The position numbers were made by a program, and so were the translations under genes. A stretch of DNA of 64,000 bases, taken from the NCBI RefSeq assembly GCF_000801105.2, contig NC_079514.1, positions 124,001 through 188,000 of the forward strand, given 5' to 3'. A model generated the notes under the pieces. The model was not told the DNA's origin. It did not search any database and saw nothing but the letters and a program-made list of their open reading frames with translations. The stretch's first letter is position 1. Each line of letters starts with the position of its first letter. Below, one piece after another: positions 33,901-45,236 of the stretch. This DNA comes from Raphanus sativus. Taxonomy: Eukaryota; Streptophyta; Magnoliopsida; Brassicales; Brassicaceae.

Positions 33901-35056
33901 CCCTGCGCAGAAGTTAATGGCTAGCCAGTTGTCATGCGAAATAGTTGCAGGGAAAAGCCTGCTCGTCACAGGTTGGTGAATTATTATTCGTCGTTGATTT
34001 TTTTTTTTTTGCATGAACCTAGAGCTTACGGAAGCAAAATATTTTCAGGACCAAATGGTAGTGGAAAGACTTCAGTATTTAGAGTGTTTAGAGATATATG
34101 GCCAACTGTATGTGGAAGACTTGCCAAACCATCATTGGATATCAAAGAACTTGGGTCAGGGAATGGCATATTTTTTGTGCCGCAGCGACCATATACATGC
34201 TTAGGGACGCTGAGAGATCAGATTATATACCCTCTATCTAAAGACGAAGCAGAGAAAAGGGCAGCAAAGTTGTACACCAATGGTAAGTAAAAAATTCATT
34301 TTCTACCAAAGGTGGCTTTAATTCTGAAATCAATCCTCTCCACACACAAATTGAAGAACTGAAGTAGAATTTATTTGATGATCTTCTCTCTCTCATACTA
34401 GTATATTTGTTCGTGAGTAACAGGAGAAAGTTCAACTGAAGCTGGAAGCGTTCTGGACGCTCATCTGAAAACCATCCTAGAGAATGTTCGGTTAGTGTAT
34501 CTTTTGGAAAGAGATGGAAGTGGTTGGGATGCTACAACCAACTGGGAAGACATATTATCTCTTGGAGAGCAACAGAGGCTTGGCATGGTAAAATTCTCTT
34601 ATAATAGTTGTATGATTCACGTGAATAATCTTGCCTTGTTTCTGGTTTGTGTATTGTAGGCACGTTTATTTTTTCACAGACCGAAGTTTGGAATCCTAGA
34701 TGAATGCACCAAGTAAAATGATCAAGTCTTTCTCCTCCTGTAGTTTTGCAATCTTCTTTTCCCTTTTTTGTTTAATGATATACTCTTTTGGATTTGCAGC
34801 GCGACGAGTGTTGATGTTGAGGAACAGCTCTACAGGGTTGCGAAAGACATGGGAGTTACTTTCATAACCTCATCACAGGTAAGCTTTTTGTTTTTCGCAT
34901 TCATTCATTATTATGAAACATCAAATAAGAGTTCTTACCAAAAATCTCAAAAAACCTCAGCGTCCGGCATTGATACCGTTCCACTCATTGGAGCTAAGGC
35001 TGATTGATGGAGAAGGAAACTGGGAGCTACGTTCTATCGAACAGACGACAGAGTAA
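27905..35056 (+). CDS. ABCD1: Peroxisomal ABC transporter ABCD1 (COMATOSE/PXA1/PED3), 25 exons, frameshift in exon 1
   Basis: Full-size subfamily D transporter that imports acyl-CoAs and related substrates into peroxisomes for beta-oxidation. I can place 25 exons from 27905-27967 to 34961-35056, all with normal splice signals. Order: first membrane domain ([32 protein letters not shown]), NBD1 with GPNGSGKSS (30609), [14 protein letters not shown] and [10 protein letters not shown]; then the second membrane domain ([14 protein letters not shown]) and NBD2 with GPNGSGKTS (34049), [11 protein letters not shown] and DECTNATSVD, ending QTTE-stop. All later exons are open. In exon 1, however, MPSLQL is followed by one extra T (about 27921-27925), which shifts the frame to FAVN-stop; removing it would restore the family N-terminus. 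The next in-frame ATG is at 28274. Thus real null allele, downstream initiation, or assembly error are all possible. Confidence 0.9.
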
Positions 35057-35947
35057 AAACTCACCAAGACACTTAAGAGAAGGTTCTATATACACTAGTC
35101 TACTAATAATAGGAATCCCATTTAATTGCAAAGGTTGTGTGTTTTTACAGGGATCACAATTATTGTTAAAAGTTGTGTTTGTTCATTAAGATGTCTTTTT
35201 ATAAAAGGTTGTATCTCTTCCTCGATAAAAATTGTGTTTGTTCATTATGGTATTTTTTTTTTATTAAAGGTTGTGTCTCTTATTTGTTTGTATTTTTCCA
35301 TTAATGCAATTAACTCAAAAGATTGTGACTATTCGAATAAATATATTAAACTAGCTTTTGATCCGCGCGTCCGCCCGGATTTATGTTTTCGGAATTTTTT
35401 TTATCAACATGTAATAATATAGATACATAACTTTTACCATATAGCTTTTGTATTTTATATAACATGTTGATATATAAGTTATAACATTCTTATTGTAATT
35501 GGATCATTCATTTTTTTTCTTTTGAACACATATTATGTGTCTTTACAAATCTTCTAAATGTGTATCTTTGTATGAGTAAACACAAAAAACAATATTTTTA
35601 CAGAAAATTTATTATTTTATGGAAAATAATTTAGCATGTTTTGTTTCTAATTACTTTTATACAAAATTATCAAAACGTGGCCTAAAGATATAAAACATAT
35701 TTATGTGAATAATATAAATGGAGAATATATATAACAATTCTTTGACAAAAAAAAAATATAACAACTCTTAATAAGATAAAGGTGGATCTGTATAAAATAA
35801 ATATTTAGGCCAAGATATGCTTATATGATGGGCTAATGTTAAATCAAATGCCCAGAATAAGTAATGAGTGGTTCATTTACGGTACAATAATTAACCAAAC
35901 GTGCTTCTTAGTTTGGAAAAGAAGCAAAACGTTGAATTTAATTTCAA

Positions 35948-37472
35948 CTAGATTTTGACCCGCGCTTCGAAAGCGCGGGTATTATTTTTTACTTTTATGA
36001 AATATATTATTTGTTTGTAATTATTGAACATATTTATTTTAGTAAAACTTTCTTTATAATAAATTTGACACACATAATATCTCTGGTAAACTATGTGTTT
36101 CTCTGACTTTGTTTTATTCCCTCTCCAATCAACATATCGAAGCGCGGATATTATTTTTTACTTTTATGAAATATATTATTTGTTTGTAATTATTGAATGT
36201 ATTTATCTTAGTAAAATTTTCTTTATAATAAATTTGACATATAGAGTGTCTCTGGTAAACTATGTATTTCTCTGGCTTTATTTTATTCCCTCTCCAATCA
36301 ACATATTTATTTGGCTTGTTGTTAAAATAAATGATTTTAGAACGCAACTGTTTACTTTGATATTTTGTTTAAACAATGTGACATATTTCTGTATTAATTG
36401 TGTTCAATTAAATATTTACATTGTAATTTAAATTTGTATACAAATCAACATATTTGTGTAGTTTGTTATTAAAAAAATGATTTGAATCCAAATGTAAGTA
36501 CTCTTATAGTGATTTTTTCAGTTCATATAATTTTTTTAAATATATTTATTTCAACTGAACCAATTAATATTTTGTTAAATTGGCCGGTGAAATATATTTT
36601 TATACATCGATATTCAAAAGATCTGGTAACTAACGATACTCAAAATATCTGGACCGAATCAGGTTATATGGTTATTTTTGTTACAAATATCCAAACCCGT
36701 TTTAGATACATTGGTTATTTAGATATTTTTAGGTTCCTATACATCAGAACCGAATTCATCCAGATCTAGAATGATCTAACTCAAAATCCACACATAAGTT
36801 TATAATATTCAAGCGGGACTTGGTTACCAAAAAAAAAAGGATACCCGAAAAGAACAACATGTACTTAAATAGACAGATAATGTTCATGTCTAAATGATTA
36901 TATAAATTAATAAAAAACTGTTTTATGTGTTTTGCTAAATTAAGTGAAATAGAAAGATTTTTTTATCAAGTAAAATAATTATATGAAATAGAAAATTAAG
37001 TGACAATAAATGTAGGACATTTTAAGTATTTTGATTTAAGTTATTATTTTATTCACAAAATATATTTTTTAACTATGTTTTTGGGTACGTAAATTTCCAC
37101 CGATTGTTACTAAAATAAAAATATTTTAGTAAAATAAAATAAACCAAATGTTTAATCATATGTAAAACCTAATTATTTAGCATTTTTGATTTTATAATTG
37201 GCACAAAGTTAATATTGATTAACTAATAAATAAAAATATGCACTATTATTATTATGGTAATATAATTAATGATGTAATTTATTATTAAAGTAATATAATT
37301 AATTAAACTGTTAAACTAAGTGAAATATGAAAATACAATTAACAGATACTACTATTCAAGTTTCCAAACACTCCATTTTTTATAGCTATAACCAAACACA
37401 CCAAATTTTTTTATTAATCTTATCCAAGTATCCAAACGCACCGAATTTGTACTTCACCTTTAATAAGATAGA
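35948..37472 (-). mobile_element. Non-autonomous Helitron, 1525 bp
   Basis: On the minus strand the 5' end TCTATCTTATTAAAGGTGAAG is preceded by A. The 3' end is the hairpin ACCCGCGCTTTCGAAGCGCGGGT, then CAAAAT and CTAG, followed by T. No Rep/helicase or captured gene is seen; the interior is AT-rich. A 169-bp segment next to the 3' end is tandemly duplicated. Confidence 0.75.
35969..36305. repeat. Tandem duplication of a Helitron 3' segment (169-bp unit, two copies)
   Basis: The unit starting cgaa(a)gcgcgg and ending ctctccaatcaacatat occurs at 35969-36137 and again at 36138-36305, with about 10% divergence. The second copy has only half of the terminal hairpin, so only the outer copy can act as terminator. 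Confidence 0.85.
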
Positions 37473-37491
37473 TGGCATAAGTTGGTAATTT

Positions 37492-40400
37492 CAACTTCAT
37501 CTGCAAACAAATCTATCAAAACCCAAAACATTACGGTAGCTTCCGATCTGAAGCCGCTGCCATCCCAATAAGCATTTGGAGCTAGAACTGTTAAGGAGCT
37601 GGAACTGTCAAGGAGCAGGAAGCTCTGAGACAGTTCAACGGTTAAGGAAAATACGTAAAAAATATTTTCCTGACATTTTGTTCTTGATGGAAACGAAACA
37701 AAAATTCAAGTATATGGAAGAGTTACGAGTTAATTTGGGTTACGATGAGTTGTTTACGGTGGAGTCTATCGGGTGCAGTGGTGGGTTAGCGTTTTTATGG
37801 AAGAAGAGTTACGATGTGGAGATTTCATCAAGCAGTAACAGAATAATCGATATCAGAGTAAGGTTGGGCTCTCTGGTATTTTTTTATCTCTTGGGTATAT
37901 GGTGACCCAGTTATAGAAAAAAGAAGACTGGTTTGGGACACGTTAATGGATATAGGGGTTTGTCGTGACGAGCCGTGGTTACTTCTCGGTGATTTCAATG
38001 AGTTAATGAATAACTATGAAAAGGAAGGAGGAGCAACGAGACAAGAATCCACCTTCTGGGATTTTCGGAACATGGCCCAGTTCTGCAAAATAAAAGAAAT
38101 CAGAAGCTCAGGAAACTCCCTCTCTTGGGCTGGTTGGAGAGACAAAGTTTGGGTAAAATGCCGCCTTGACAGGAGCTTCGGCAATGACCAATGGTTTCAA
38201 CTCTTTCCTCATTGCAAAACAGAGTACATGCGCATGTATAGGTCTGATCATCGCCCTATCAGAGTTAACTTTTCCTTGGAGACAGATGAAAAAGGTCCTG
38301 GCAGGTTCTACTTCGATCAGCGCTTGATTGGGAGAGAGGGCTTCGAAGAAGCTATAACCAGAGGCTGGAACATGGTTAATCAAGAAGGAGGAGCTCACTT
38401 GATGGATCGTATTGCAAGTTGCAGGAGAGAACTTGCTCGCTGGAAAAGAGGGACGAACTGTAACTCGCTCAGTATCATTGAGAAACTGGGGAAAAAACTT
38501 GAGGCAGAGATCGACAAGAGAATGCCAGATCAGCAGTACATGAAGAGACTAAAAACAGAGCTTTCTGAAGCTTATCGGCAAGAGGAGCTCTTCTGGCGTC
38601 AAAAGAGCAGAGAGCTTTGGCTTCGGGAAGGCGACAAAAATACTACTTTCTTCCACAACAGTGTGAAGGGTAGGAAAATCCAGAACAAAGTCCTTATGCT
38701 CAGAGACGATGTTGGTAATGAGCTATTCTCAGAAGGAGCCAAAGGCAATCTTGCAGTGGAATACTTCAGGGACCTTTTCATGAGCACAAATCCGCATGAT
38801 CTCGAATCATTATTCACGGATTTCACTCCCAGGGTCACCACAGAGATGAATACAGACCTAACAAAGCCAATTACAGCTGATGAGATACGTCTAGCGGCCT
38901 TCAGTGTTAATGGAGGAAGCGCTCCGGGAGAAGATGGGCTCACTGGAGCTTTCTACAAAAAATTCTGGCACATTGTGGGTGACTCTGTTACAGAGGAGGT
39001 ACAGAGTTTCTTCTCATCTGGTGTCCTTCCTAATGGCTGGAATCATACTCAACTCTGCCTTCTCCCGAAGATTCCGAAGCCAACAATGATGAAAGACATG
39101 AGACCAATCTCTCTCTGCTCGGTACACTATAAAATAGTTTCAAAGATCATGGCTTCTCGTCTGAAAACAGTGCTACCTGATATCATCTCTGAAACGCAAG
39201 GAGCTTTCGTCTCAGGCCGCCTCATCTCTGATAACATCATTGTGGCACACGAAATGGTCCACGCTTTGCGTACAAATGAAGCTATCGGTTCTCAGTATAT
39301 GGCTATAAAGACAGACATGTCAAAAGCCTTTGATAGAGTGGAGTGGTCATTTCTGGAGATACTACTGGAAAAACTTGGTTTTGATTGGATCTGGGTTCGC
39401 TGGGTGATGTCCTGCGTTAGCTCTGTCTCCTTCTCGATCCTGCTTAATGGACAGTCTCACGGGTTCATTAAACCAGAGCATGGTATACGCCAGGGGGACA
39501 CCCTTTCACCATTCTTGTTCATCCTGAATGCAGAAGCTCTGGTTCATGTTCTTAATATGGTTGAGAAACGGGGTGATCTTCATGGTATCAAACTTGGGAA
39601 GCAAGGACCTGCTGTAAATCATCTCCTCTTTGCAGACGACAGTCTGTTGATGTGTAAGGCAAATACCTCAGAAAGCTCAGTCATAGGAGACTGCCTCAAA
39701 CGCTACGGGGAAGCTTCAGGTCAAAGAGATCAACAAGCTCAAATCTTCTATTATTTTTGGAGCTAAAATAGGTCATGACACTAGAGCAGAGGTCAAGCGT
39801 ATCCTGGAGATAGATAAAGAGGGTGGGGATGGGACCTATCTTGGCCTTCCCGAATGCTTCCAAGGCTCTAAGATTGACCTCCTCAACTTCATACGTGAAA
39901 AGCTCAATGGAAGGCTTTAAGGCTGGTTCGCGAAAGCCCTCTCTCGAGGAGGGAAGGAGATTCTCCTAAAATCGATTGCTCTAGCGCTCCCGGTGTATGC
40001 CATGTCTGTTTTCAAGCTCCCTAAAGACCTCTGCGACAGACTCACAAGCGCCATGACTGAGTACTGGTGGAGCAGTGGCTCTAATAAAAAGAAAATCTCT
40101 TGGGTAGCTTGGCAAAAATTATGCAAGCACAAAGAGGAAGGTGGGCTTGGGTTTCATGACATCAGTACTTTTAACCAGTCATTGTTGGCGAAGCAAGCTT
40201 GGCGCATACTCAACAACCCCTCCTCTCTGGTTGCAAGAGTTCTGAAGAGCAAATACTGGAAAAATGGTGATTTCATGAACTGTGGTTTAGGCACAAGACC
40301 CTCTTTTGCTTGGAGAAGTATTATTCATGGCAGAGAGCTTCTAGCTAAAGGAATGGTCATGAAGATTGGAGATGGAATGGCAACAAAAGTCTGGTCAGAT

Positions 40401-41907
40401 AACTGGATCATTGATCCACTGCCGAGACCTCCTATGTACCATCCTGAAGCAGACATTGCCCTCTCATGTAATGTCTCCGATTTACTCATCCCAAACACTA
40501 ACATGTGGGATGCTCAGACAGTAAGAAGATCCTTTGTGGAAGATGATGCAAATCGTATTCTCTCCATGAGAATAGATCGCCACAAATCAGATACTTGGGG
40601 CTGGGGCTTCACTAAAGATGGCGTCTACACGTCAAGGAGCGGCTACAAACTCTTGGCCTCATCTCAGGCTCAAAGCTCTCCTCATACTCGTAGTCTTCCT
40701 CCGGTTGAAAAGAAGCTTTGGAGAAGCATCTGGAAATTGCACACATCACCTAAAATCCGCCATTTCATCTGGCGTGCTCTTTCTGGAGCTTTAGCAGTTG
40801 CTGACCAACTGAGATCGAGAGGGATACCGGTAGACGCTACCTGCAAATTATATGGAACAGACAGGGAAACTATTTGCCATACGCTTTTCTTGTGTCCACA
40901 AGCACATGAAGTATGGAGAGCCGCTCATCTTCCTCTTCCTCCAGCAGGTTTCTCAAGCAACTCTGTCTTTTTGAACATTCACTATCTGCTTGCGTGCACC
41001 AGACGGAAGGAGCTCCCTCTCTCTCTCAAGCGCTCCATCCCTTGGTTGTTGTGGCATATTTGGAAAGCTAGGAACTCTTTGATTTTTAAGAAAATCCGGC
41101 TCTATCCAGATGCTATTGCTGACAAAGCTGACGAAGACAGTAAGCTATGGTTTGATGTCAATTTCCCCGCATCTGATGACTCTAGGGCTCCCCTGTAAGC
41201 ACATCGTCGGCTCCCTCCTGGTCTGCTCCCTCCTCTGGAATGTTAAAGTGTAACATTGGAGCTTCCTGGATCGATGGAGCTCTTAATTGTGGTGCATCCT
41301 GGATCATAAGAAACAGCAAAGGTGAGGCCACCATCCACAGCAGGCGCTCTTTTTCTGCAATCCAAAGCAGAGAAGAGGCAGAGCTCCATGCTCTGTTGTG
41401 GGCTATTGACAGCGCCTACTCTTTGAAACTGGATAATGTTATCTTTGAGTCTTCCTTCCTGTTGGCTAGAGCAAGTGTTCAAAACAGGTCTTCTCCTGTA
41501 TCACTTGATATCATCTCGCGGCTTCAACAAATGAACTCTTGGAGTCTTGATTATGTTGTACCTGCAAGGAACTCCATAGCTCTACAGATAGCAGATAGTG
41601 TCATCTCTGGATCGCGACACCAGTCTTATGTAGCTCGAGCTGGTCCTCGATGGCTCCAACAAGCGATTGCAGCAGAAGCTTCTGTTTCTACCCTACGTCT
41701 TTTATCGTTGCGTTGAGCTCTCTCATTCTAAATCATTCTCTCTCGAGTGGTGTTTTCATTATTATTTCTACCTGCTTCTTTTTTCCTATTGGATTTTTTC
41801 TGAAGCAGGTTTGTCTTGTTTGCTTTTCTTTTATTTGGTTGAGGAACCAACTTAACTCTGTCTCCTTACCCGTTTGGGTTTAATGAAATTCATAATGTTA
41901 AAAAAAA
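37492..41907 (+). mobile_element. L1-type LINE retrotransposon, near full length, defective
   Basis: The element is bounded by a 13-bp target duplication AAGTTGGTAATTT (37479-37491 and 41908-41920) and ends in a short poly-A after tttaatgaaattcataatgtt. It carries endonuclease, reverse transcriptase and RNase H coding regions in order. The 13-bp duplication is perfect, so insertion is fairly recent, but the coding region has several lesions (see 37576-41716). It landed 19 bases from the 5' end of the Helitron at 35948-37472. No separate ORF1 (gag-like) frame was seen upstream, so the 5' end may be truncated. Confidence 0.9.
37576..41716 (+). pseudogene. LINE ORF2: endonuclease / reverse transcriptase / RNase H
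   Basis: Domains in order: apurinic-type endonuclease (SWNCQGAG-like start, FLMETK, LLLGDFNE, RSDHRPI), reverse transcriptase (IPKPTMMKDMRPISLC, QGAFVSGRLISDN, TDMSKAFDRVEW, GIRQGDTLSPFLF, FADDSLLM), zf-RVT region (SPKIRHFIWRALSG, CHTLFLCPQAHEVW), and a plant-type RNase H (NIGASWIDGA, EEAELHALLWAI). Lesions: frame change at the T-run near 37880, frame change near 39720, stop TAA near 39919 after LNGRL, and a frame change near 41195 before RNase H. Catalytic FADD is intact, but the polyprotein is not translatable. Confidence 0.9.
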
Positions 41908-41973
41908 AAGTTGGTAATTTTTGAGGAAAACCAAAAGTTGTTTTTTTTTGTACTTCAGTTTTAATAGAATAGA

Positions 41974-42639
41974 TAATAGCAAAGCTAAAGAAAAAAAAAA
42001 GCCACAATGACATATGCAAATGCAAGTAATATATTTACTACAAAGTCCTCTATATGGTGTTACTCTGCTTTCGACAGTGTAGTTAGAATTGAATTGGAGA
42101 ATCTCTCACATGGTGGATTGATTGTTTTTTATCTTTTGAAGAAACAATGTAAGAAAAAAGAAGATGAAAGTGAATTATACATTGATAGGGCATAAAGAAA
42201 TGTACAGTGTGTTTTCCATTTGCATGGAGATTGGTGATATTTTCTTTTGTTGGTATTTACTTTTCATCCTTTGGTTTCTACAAATGTGTTCAAAATTTGC
42301 CGTAAATAAATTTCAATTTTTTGAATAAATAAAAGAAAAAAAATTTAACAGAAGTAAGAGGTTTTTTCACTCGCAAACAAATAATATCTCAATTTAAAAA
42401 AAAAAGAGTGAAGAGAAAGAAAGCTATTTTATTAAAATACAAATGACCAACTGATAAATATAATGTCCAATTAATTAGTGTAGTTTTACTTTTTCATATT
42501 ATAACTGTAGTTATATATTTTTTCAAAAAACTGTCGTTGGATAGGACGGTTTTCACGTTTTTCTCCATATTAATAATTTAATACCATTAAATCAAACTAT
42601 TTCATTACGTGGCTTTAGTGGAAATTACTAACCAATGAC
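41974..42639. other. AT-rich intergenic stretch
   Basis: Between the Helitron end and the hAT MITE; poly-A/T rich, no supported gene, no clear repeat structure beyond homopolymers. Confidence 0.5.
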
Positions 42640-43220
42640 TAGGGGTGGGCACGGAGCGGATATCCGGAGTTTTAAGGATATCCGTGATCCGATCCGTAGC
42701 TTACGAATATTCGATTTTTTGATTCGATCCGATCCGTAACTCTTCGGATATCCGGAACACCGGATATCCGCGAATATTCAAATTTTTGCCGGATATCCGA
42801 TTCGATCCGTAAAAAATAATTAAAAAATTAAAAATAAATAAAAATAAAAGAAAAATAAGAAAATCTGAAATAAGTTAATAATATTTCATTATTTTTTAAG
42901 AAACAATTACATACTTTCAAAATTTTTAATAACTAAATAATTAATTTAGTGAATAAAAACATTATAAAACTTACATAAATATATAAAAGTATATATATTA
43001 TATAATTTTATAAACATGTATACATATATATGTATATAACGGATCGGATCGGATATCCGTTTCTAAAAATATTAGTATTTGTGATTTGCTTCGTCTTTGA
43101 CGGATATTGGATTTTAGTATTTGCTTCGATTCGTTAAGTTACGGATATTCGGATTTTTCGGATCGAATCGAAACGAATAACGAATCGAATCAAAATTTAC
43201 GGATATTTTGCCCACCCCTA
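42640..43220. mobile_element. hAT-type MITE, 581 bp, with perfect 8-bp target duplication
   Basis: Termini TAGGGGTGGGCA and TGCCCACCCCTA are perfect 12-base inverted repeats. They are flanked by CCAATGAC at 42632-42639 and 43221-43228. Subterminal regions on both sides are packed with ggatatccg palindromes and gatccgat/atcggatc, separated by an AT-rich core without coding capacity. Inverted-repeat form and 8-bp duplication fit the hAT superfamily. Confidence 0.93.
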
Positions 43221-43521
43221 CCAATGACTATTCATGTGAGAAAACGTCATGCACCAGTCTTACAATATATATACATGCACCATATTTTTTTTCTGAAAGC
43301 CTTTTAAAATACTTTTTATATGAATGTTTTGGAAACGAGGTTACTTTTTTTTATAACATCTTATCTTATATTATCAAAAGAGATTAAAAAGAATACATGA
43401 ATCCAAACATACAACAAATACATTTTTAAGTAAAACATAATAGAAAAGTAATAACACGATGCTTCCTAATTCTTTTGCAGGATAGACTGATTCGCTAACT
43501 TTATCTATTTTGTTCTCGGTC

Positions 43522-44151
43522 TTATATGATCTTGTGTTCGGCTCGGCTGCCATTTATTATGATCCAACGTCTTTTATCACTTAATAGATCAGGAGGCACG
43601 ATCCATCCGTTACATCGTTGTCCATTCCATACACTCCTGCTCCAGGAGATAACATGATTTGTTGTAGTCTCTATCCATATCATAAATAATCCCTCAAACT
43701 GACAATGATGATAAGCACTTAACTCCATTGTCTCCCACTTCACGTCTTCACATGAACATGCTGTATCCCCTCTTGTTGTCAAATAGAGATGAAATGCATC
43801 TCTTTGAATTAATGGAGCCACCATCATCCATTTGTCAAAATAACATGACGTACACAATCTTCTCCATGGCCATGGTGGTTTAAGATTCTTTTTTTTGTTC
43901 CATAGAACTAGTAATCTTTCCAAATAATTTTTTGGATGGAATAAACCACCATGACTAACAAGCCATGGAAGTACACCGACAATACAAAACCACCATGTTT
44001 TGTTTGTTGGGAGATTGCACTCAACAATAATGAAGATAATAGACTCACCTATTAGGGAGGAAACGGACTCGTCAAAACTCTGTCTCAAATCTCTTAACTG
44101 CCCAACGAACCAATGGAGAAACAGAAAACTGTTTGCCCATGACGAAGACAT
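43522..44151 (-). CDS. Unidentified 209-residue protein
   Basis: I chose the ATG at 44149-44151 (MSSSWANSFLFLHWFVGQL) because a strong TATA box lies 80 bases upstream and the frame upstream of it is leader-like. The protein is rich in Trp and hydrophobic residues. Hydrophobic stretches lie at about 9-20 (FLFLHWFVGQL), 36-46 and 59-70 (WWFCIVGVLPWL); Cys-x-Cys and scattered Cys/His occur in DTACSCED and AYHHC. A potential splice donor (gtgagtc) near 44056 means the true gene could be spliced and differ from the open frame. I do not recognise any family. It may be a lineage-specific gene, a gene fragment, or chance. Confidence 0.35.
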   Translation of the reverse strand: MSSSWANSFLFLHWFVGQLRDLRQSFDESVSSLIGESIIFIIVECNLPTNKTWWFCIVGVLPWLVSHGGLFHPKNYLERLLVLWNKKKNLKPPWPWRRLCTSCYFDKWMMVAPLIQRDAFHLYLTTRGDTACSCEDVKWETMELSAYHHCQFEGLFMIWIETTTNHVISWSRSVWNGQRCNGWIVPPDLLSDKRRWIIINGSRAEHKII

Positions 44152-44230
44152 TACGCGACGGGTCCATTTGCATACCCGGAGAGAGGGTCTATCTGTGGGC
44201 TGCACCTCTCTTTGGGGATTAGTCTGGGCC

Positions 44231-44238
44231 CTTTTATA
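44231..44238 (-). promoter_or_regulatory. TATA box upstream of the 43522-44151 gene
   Basis: TATAAAAG within gggccTATAAAAGggccc on the minus strand is a near-ideal plant TATA box flanked by a short palindrome. It lies 80 bases before the chosen ATG, placing transcription start near 44205. Confidence 0.5.
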
Positions 44239-44379
44239 GGCCCGGGATACCCCCAGGTTAATCAAAAAAAAAAAAAAAAAACAGGAAGACGAGAGATGGT
44301 GTGACGATAGATCACGTCGCTTGATTTGATAACTACGCGACGACAATGAATTTGTTTGAACTAAAAGCTTTAGATACAT

Positions 44380-45180
44380 AAAAACAATAATATAACAAGA
44401 GTACGAATCGACGCCGAAGCCGGCGCCGGCCGGAGATTGTTGCAGAGAAACCGGTTGTTGTTTTTTTTATCTCAACAAAAAGGATTAGATAAATTATTTT
44501 ATTATCTGGTCAACAAGAATAGCGTAAGATTCTAGTTTTAACTTTTTATTTATTGTTTAGAAAATAGATAAATTGTTTAGGAAACGAGGTTACTATAACC
44601 ATATAATGCCATAGTAATCATTTTAACAGGTTTCTATTAATGTTTTGCAGTATTTTATTAGCACTTTTCAGTTCACAGACTATTAAGCTTTTGGATTATA
44701 ATCTAAAGTTTTTGATACATGATATATACATATGTATAGGTTTATAACTACGACAAAACTTTTAAATAAACTCAAAATATGCTCGAGAGGTTCTAATATA
44801 TACGCAAATATAGAAAACCCACTATTGACTATTATTAATAATTATAATATTAAAACTATTTTTCTCAATATATGTTTCTAAATACAGATTTGTAGTCCAA
44901 GTGTGTAGTTATGCAATGTATATAGCACAAGTGTGTAGTTATGCAATTCGACATATTTAATATAATCAACAAAAAAAATATATTAAATTAATATTAAACA
45001 TAATATATTTACAAAAACCAATCAAATATAAAAATTAAATTGTTAAAAATAATTTAAACAAAACAATTACCCTCAGAATCTAGTTTTTGCTTAAAATTGA
45101 TATCGGTCGGTGGCCACACGCTTATATATAGGCCCATAAAAACCAATCAATCAATCAACAGTTATATATATATATAGTTA
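44380..45180. other. AT-rich intergenic stretch
   Basis: No gene. A tandem phrase agtgtgtagttatgcaat is repeated at 44898-44916 and 44930-44948. A ggcccat motif at 45131-45137 and a tataaata at 45187 lie before the NYN gene and could belong to its promoter. Confidence 0.45.
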
Positions 45181-45236
45181 TAACTTATAAATATCCTTAG
45201 ACCTAATCCTATCTCTCATTGAACAAATACGAGAAC

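Larger units (their letters stand above)
35351..41973 (-). mobile_element. Probable outer Helitron, interrupted by a Helitron and a LINE
   Basis: On the minus strand the right end reads TCTATTCTATTAAAACTGAAG after A (41973). The left end reads CCGGGCGGACGCGCGGATC, then AAAAG and CTAG, followed by T (35351). These are a Helitron 5' and 3' end in matching orientation. Between them lie a complete smaller Helitron (35948-37472) and a complete LINE (37492-41907). Removing both leaves a non-coding element of roughly 680 bases. Pairing of these two outer ends is inference, not proof. Confidence 0.5.

Noticed and set aside
36093..36769. Plus-strand frames of 95-112 residues in the small Helitron
   Set aside because: Phe/Tyr/Ile-rich translations of AT-rich DNA, no family features.
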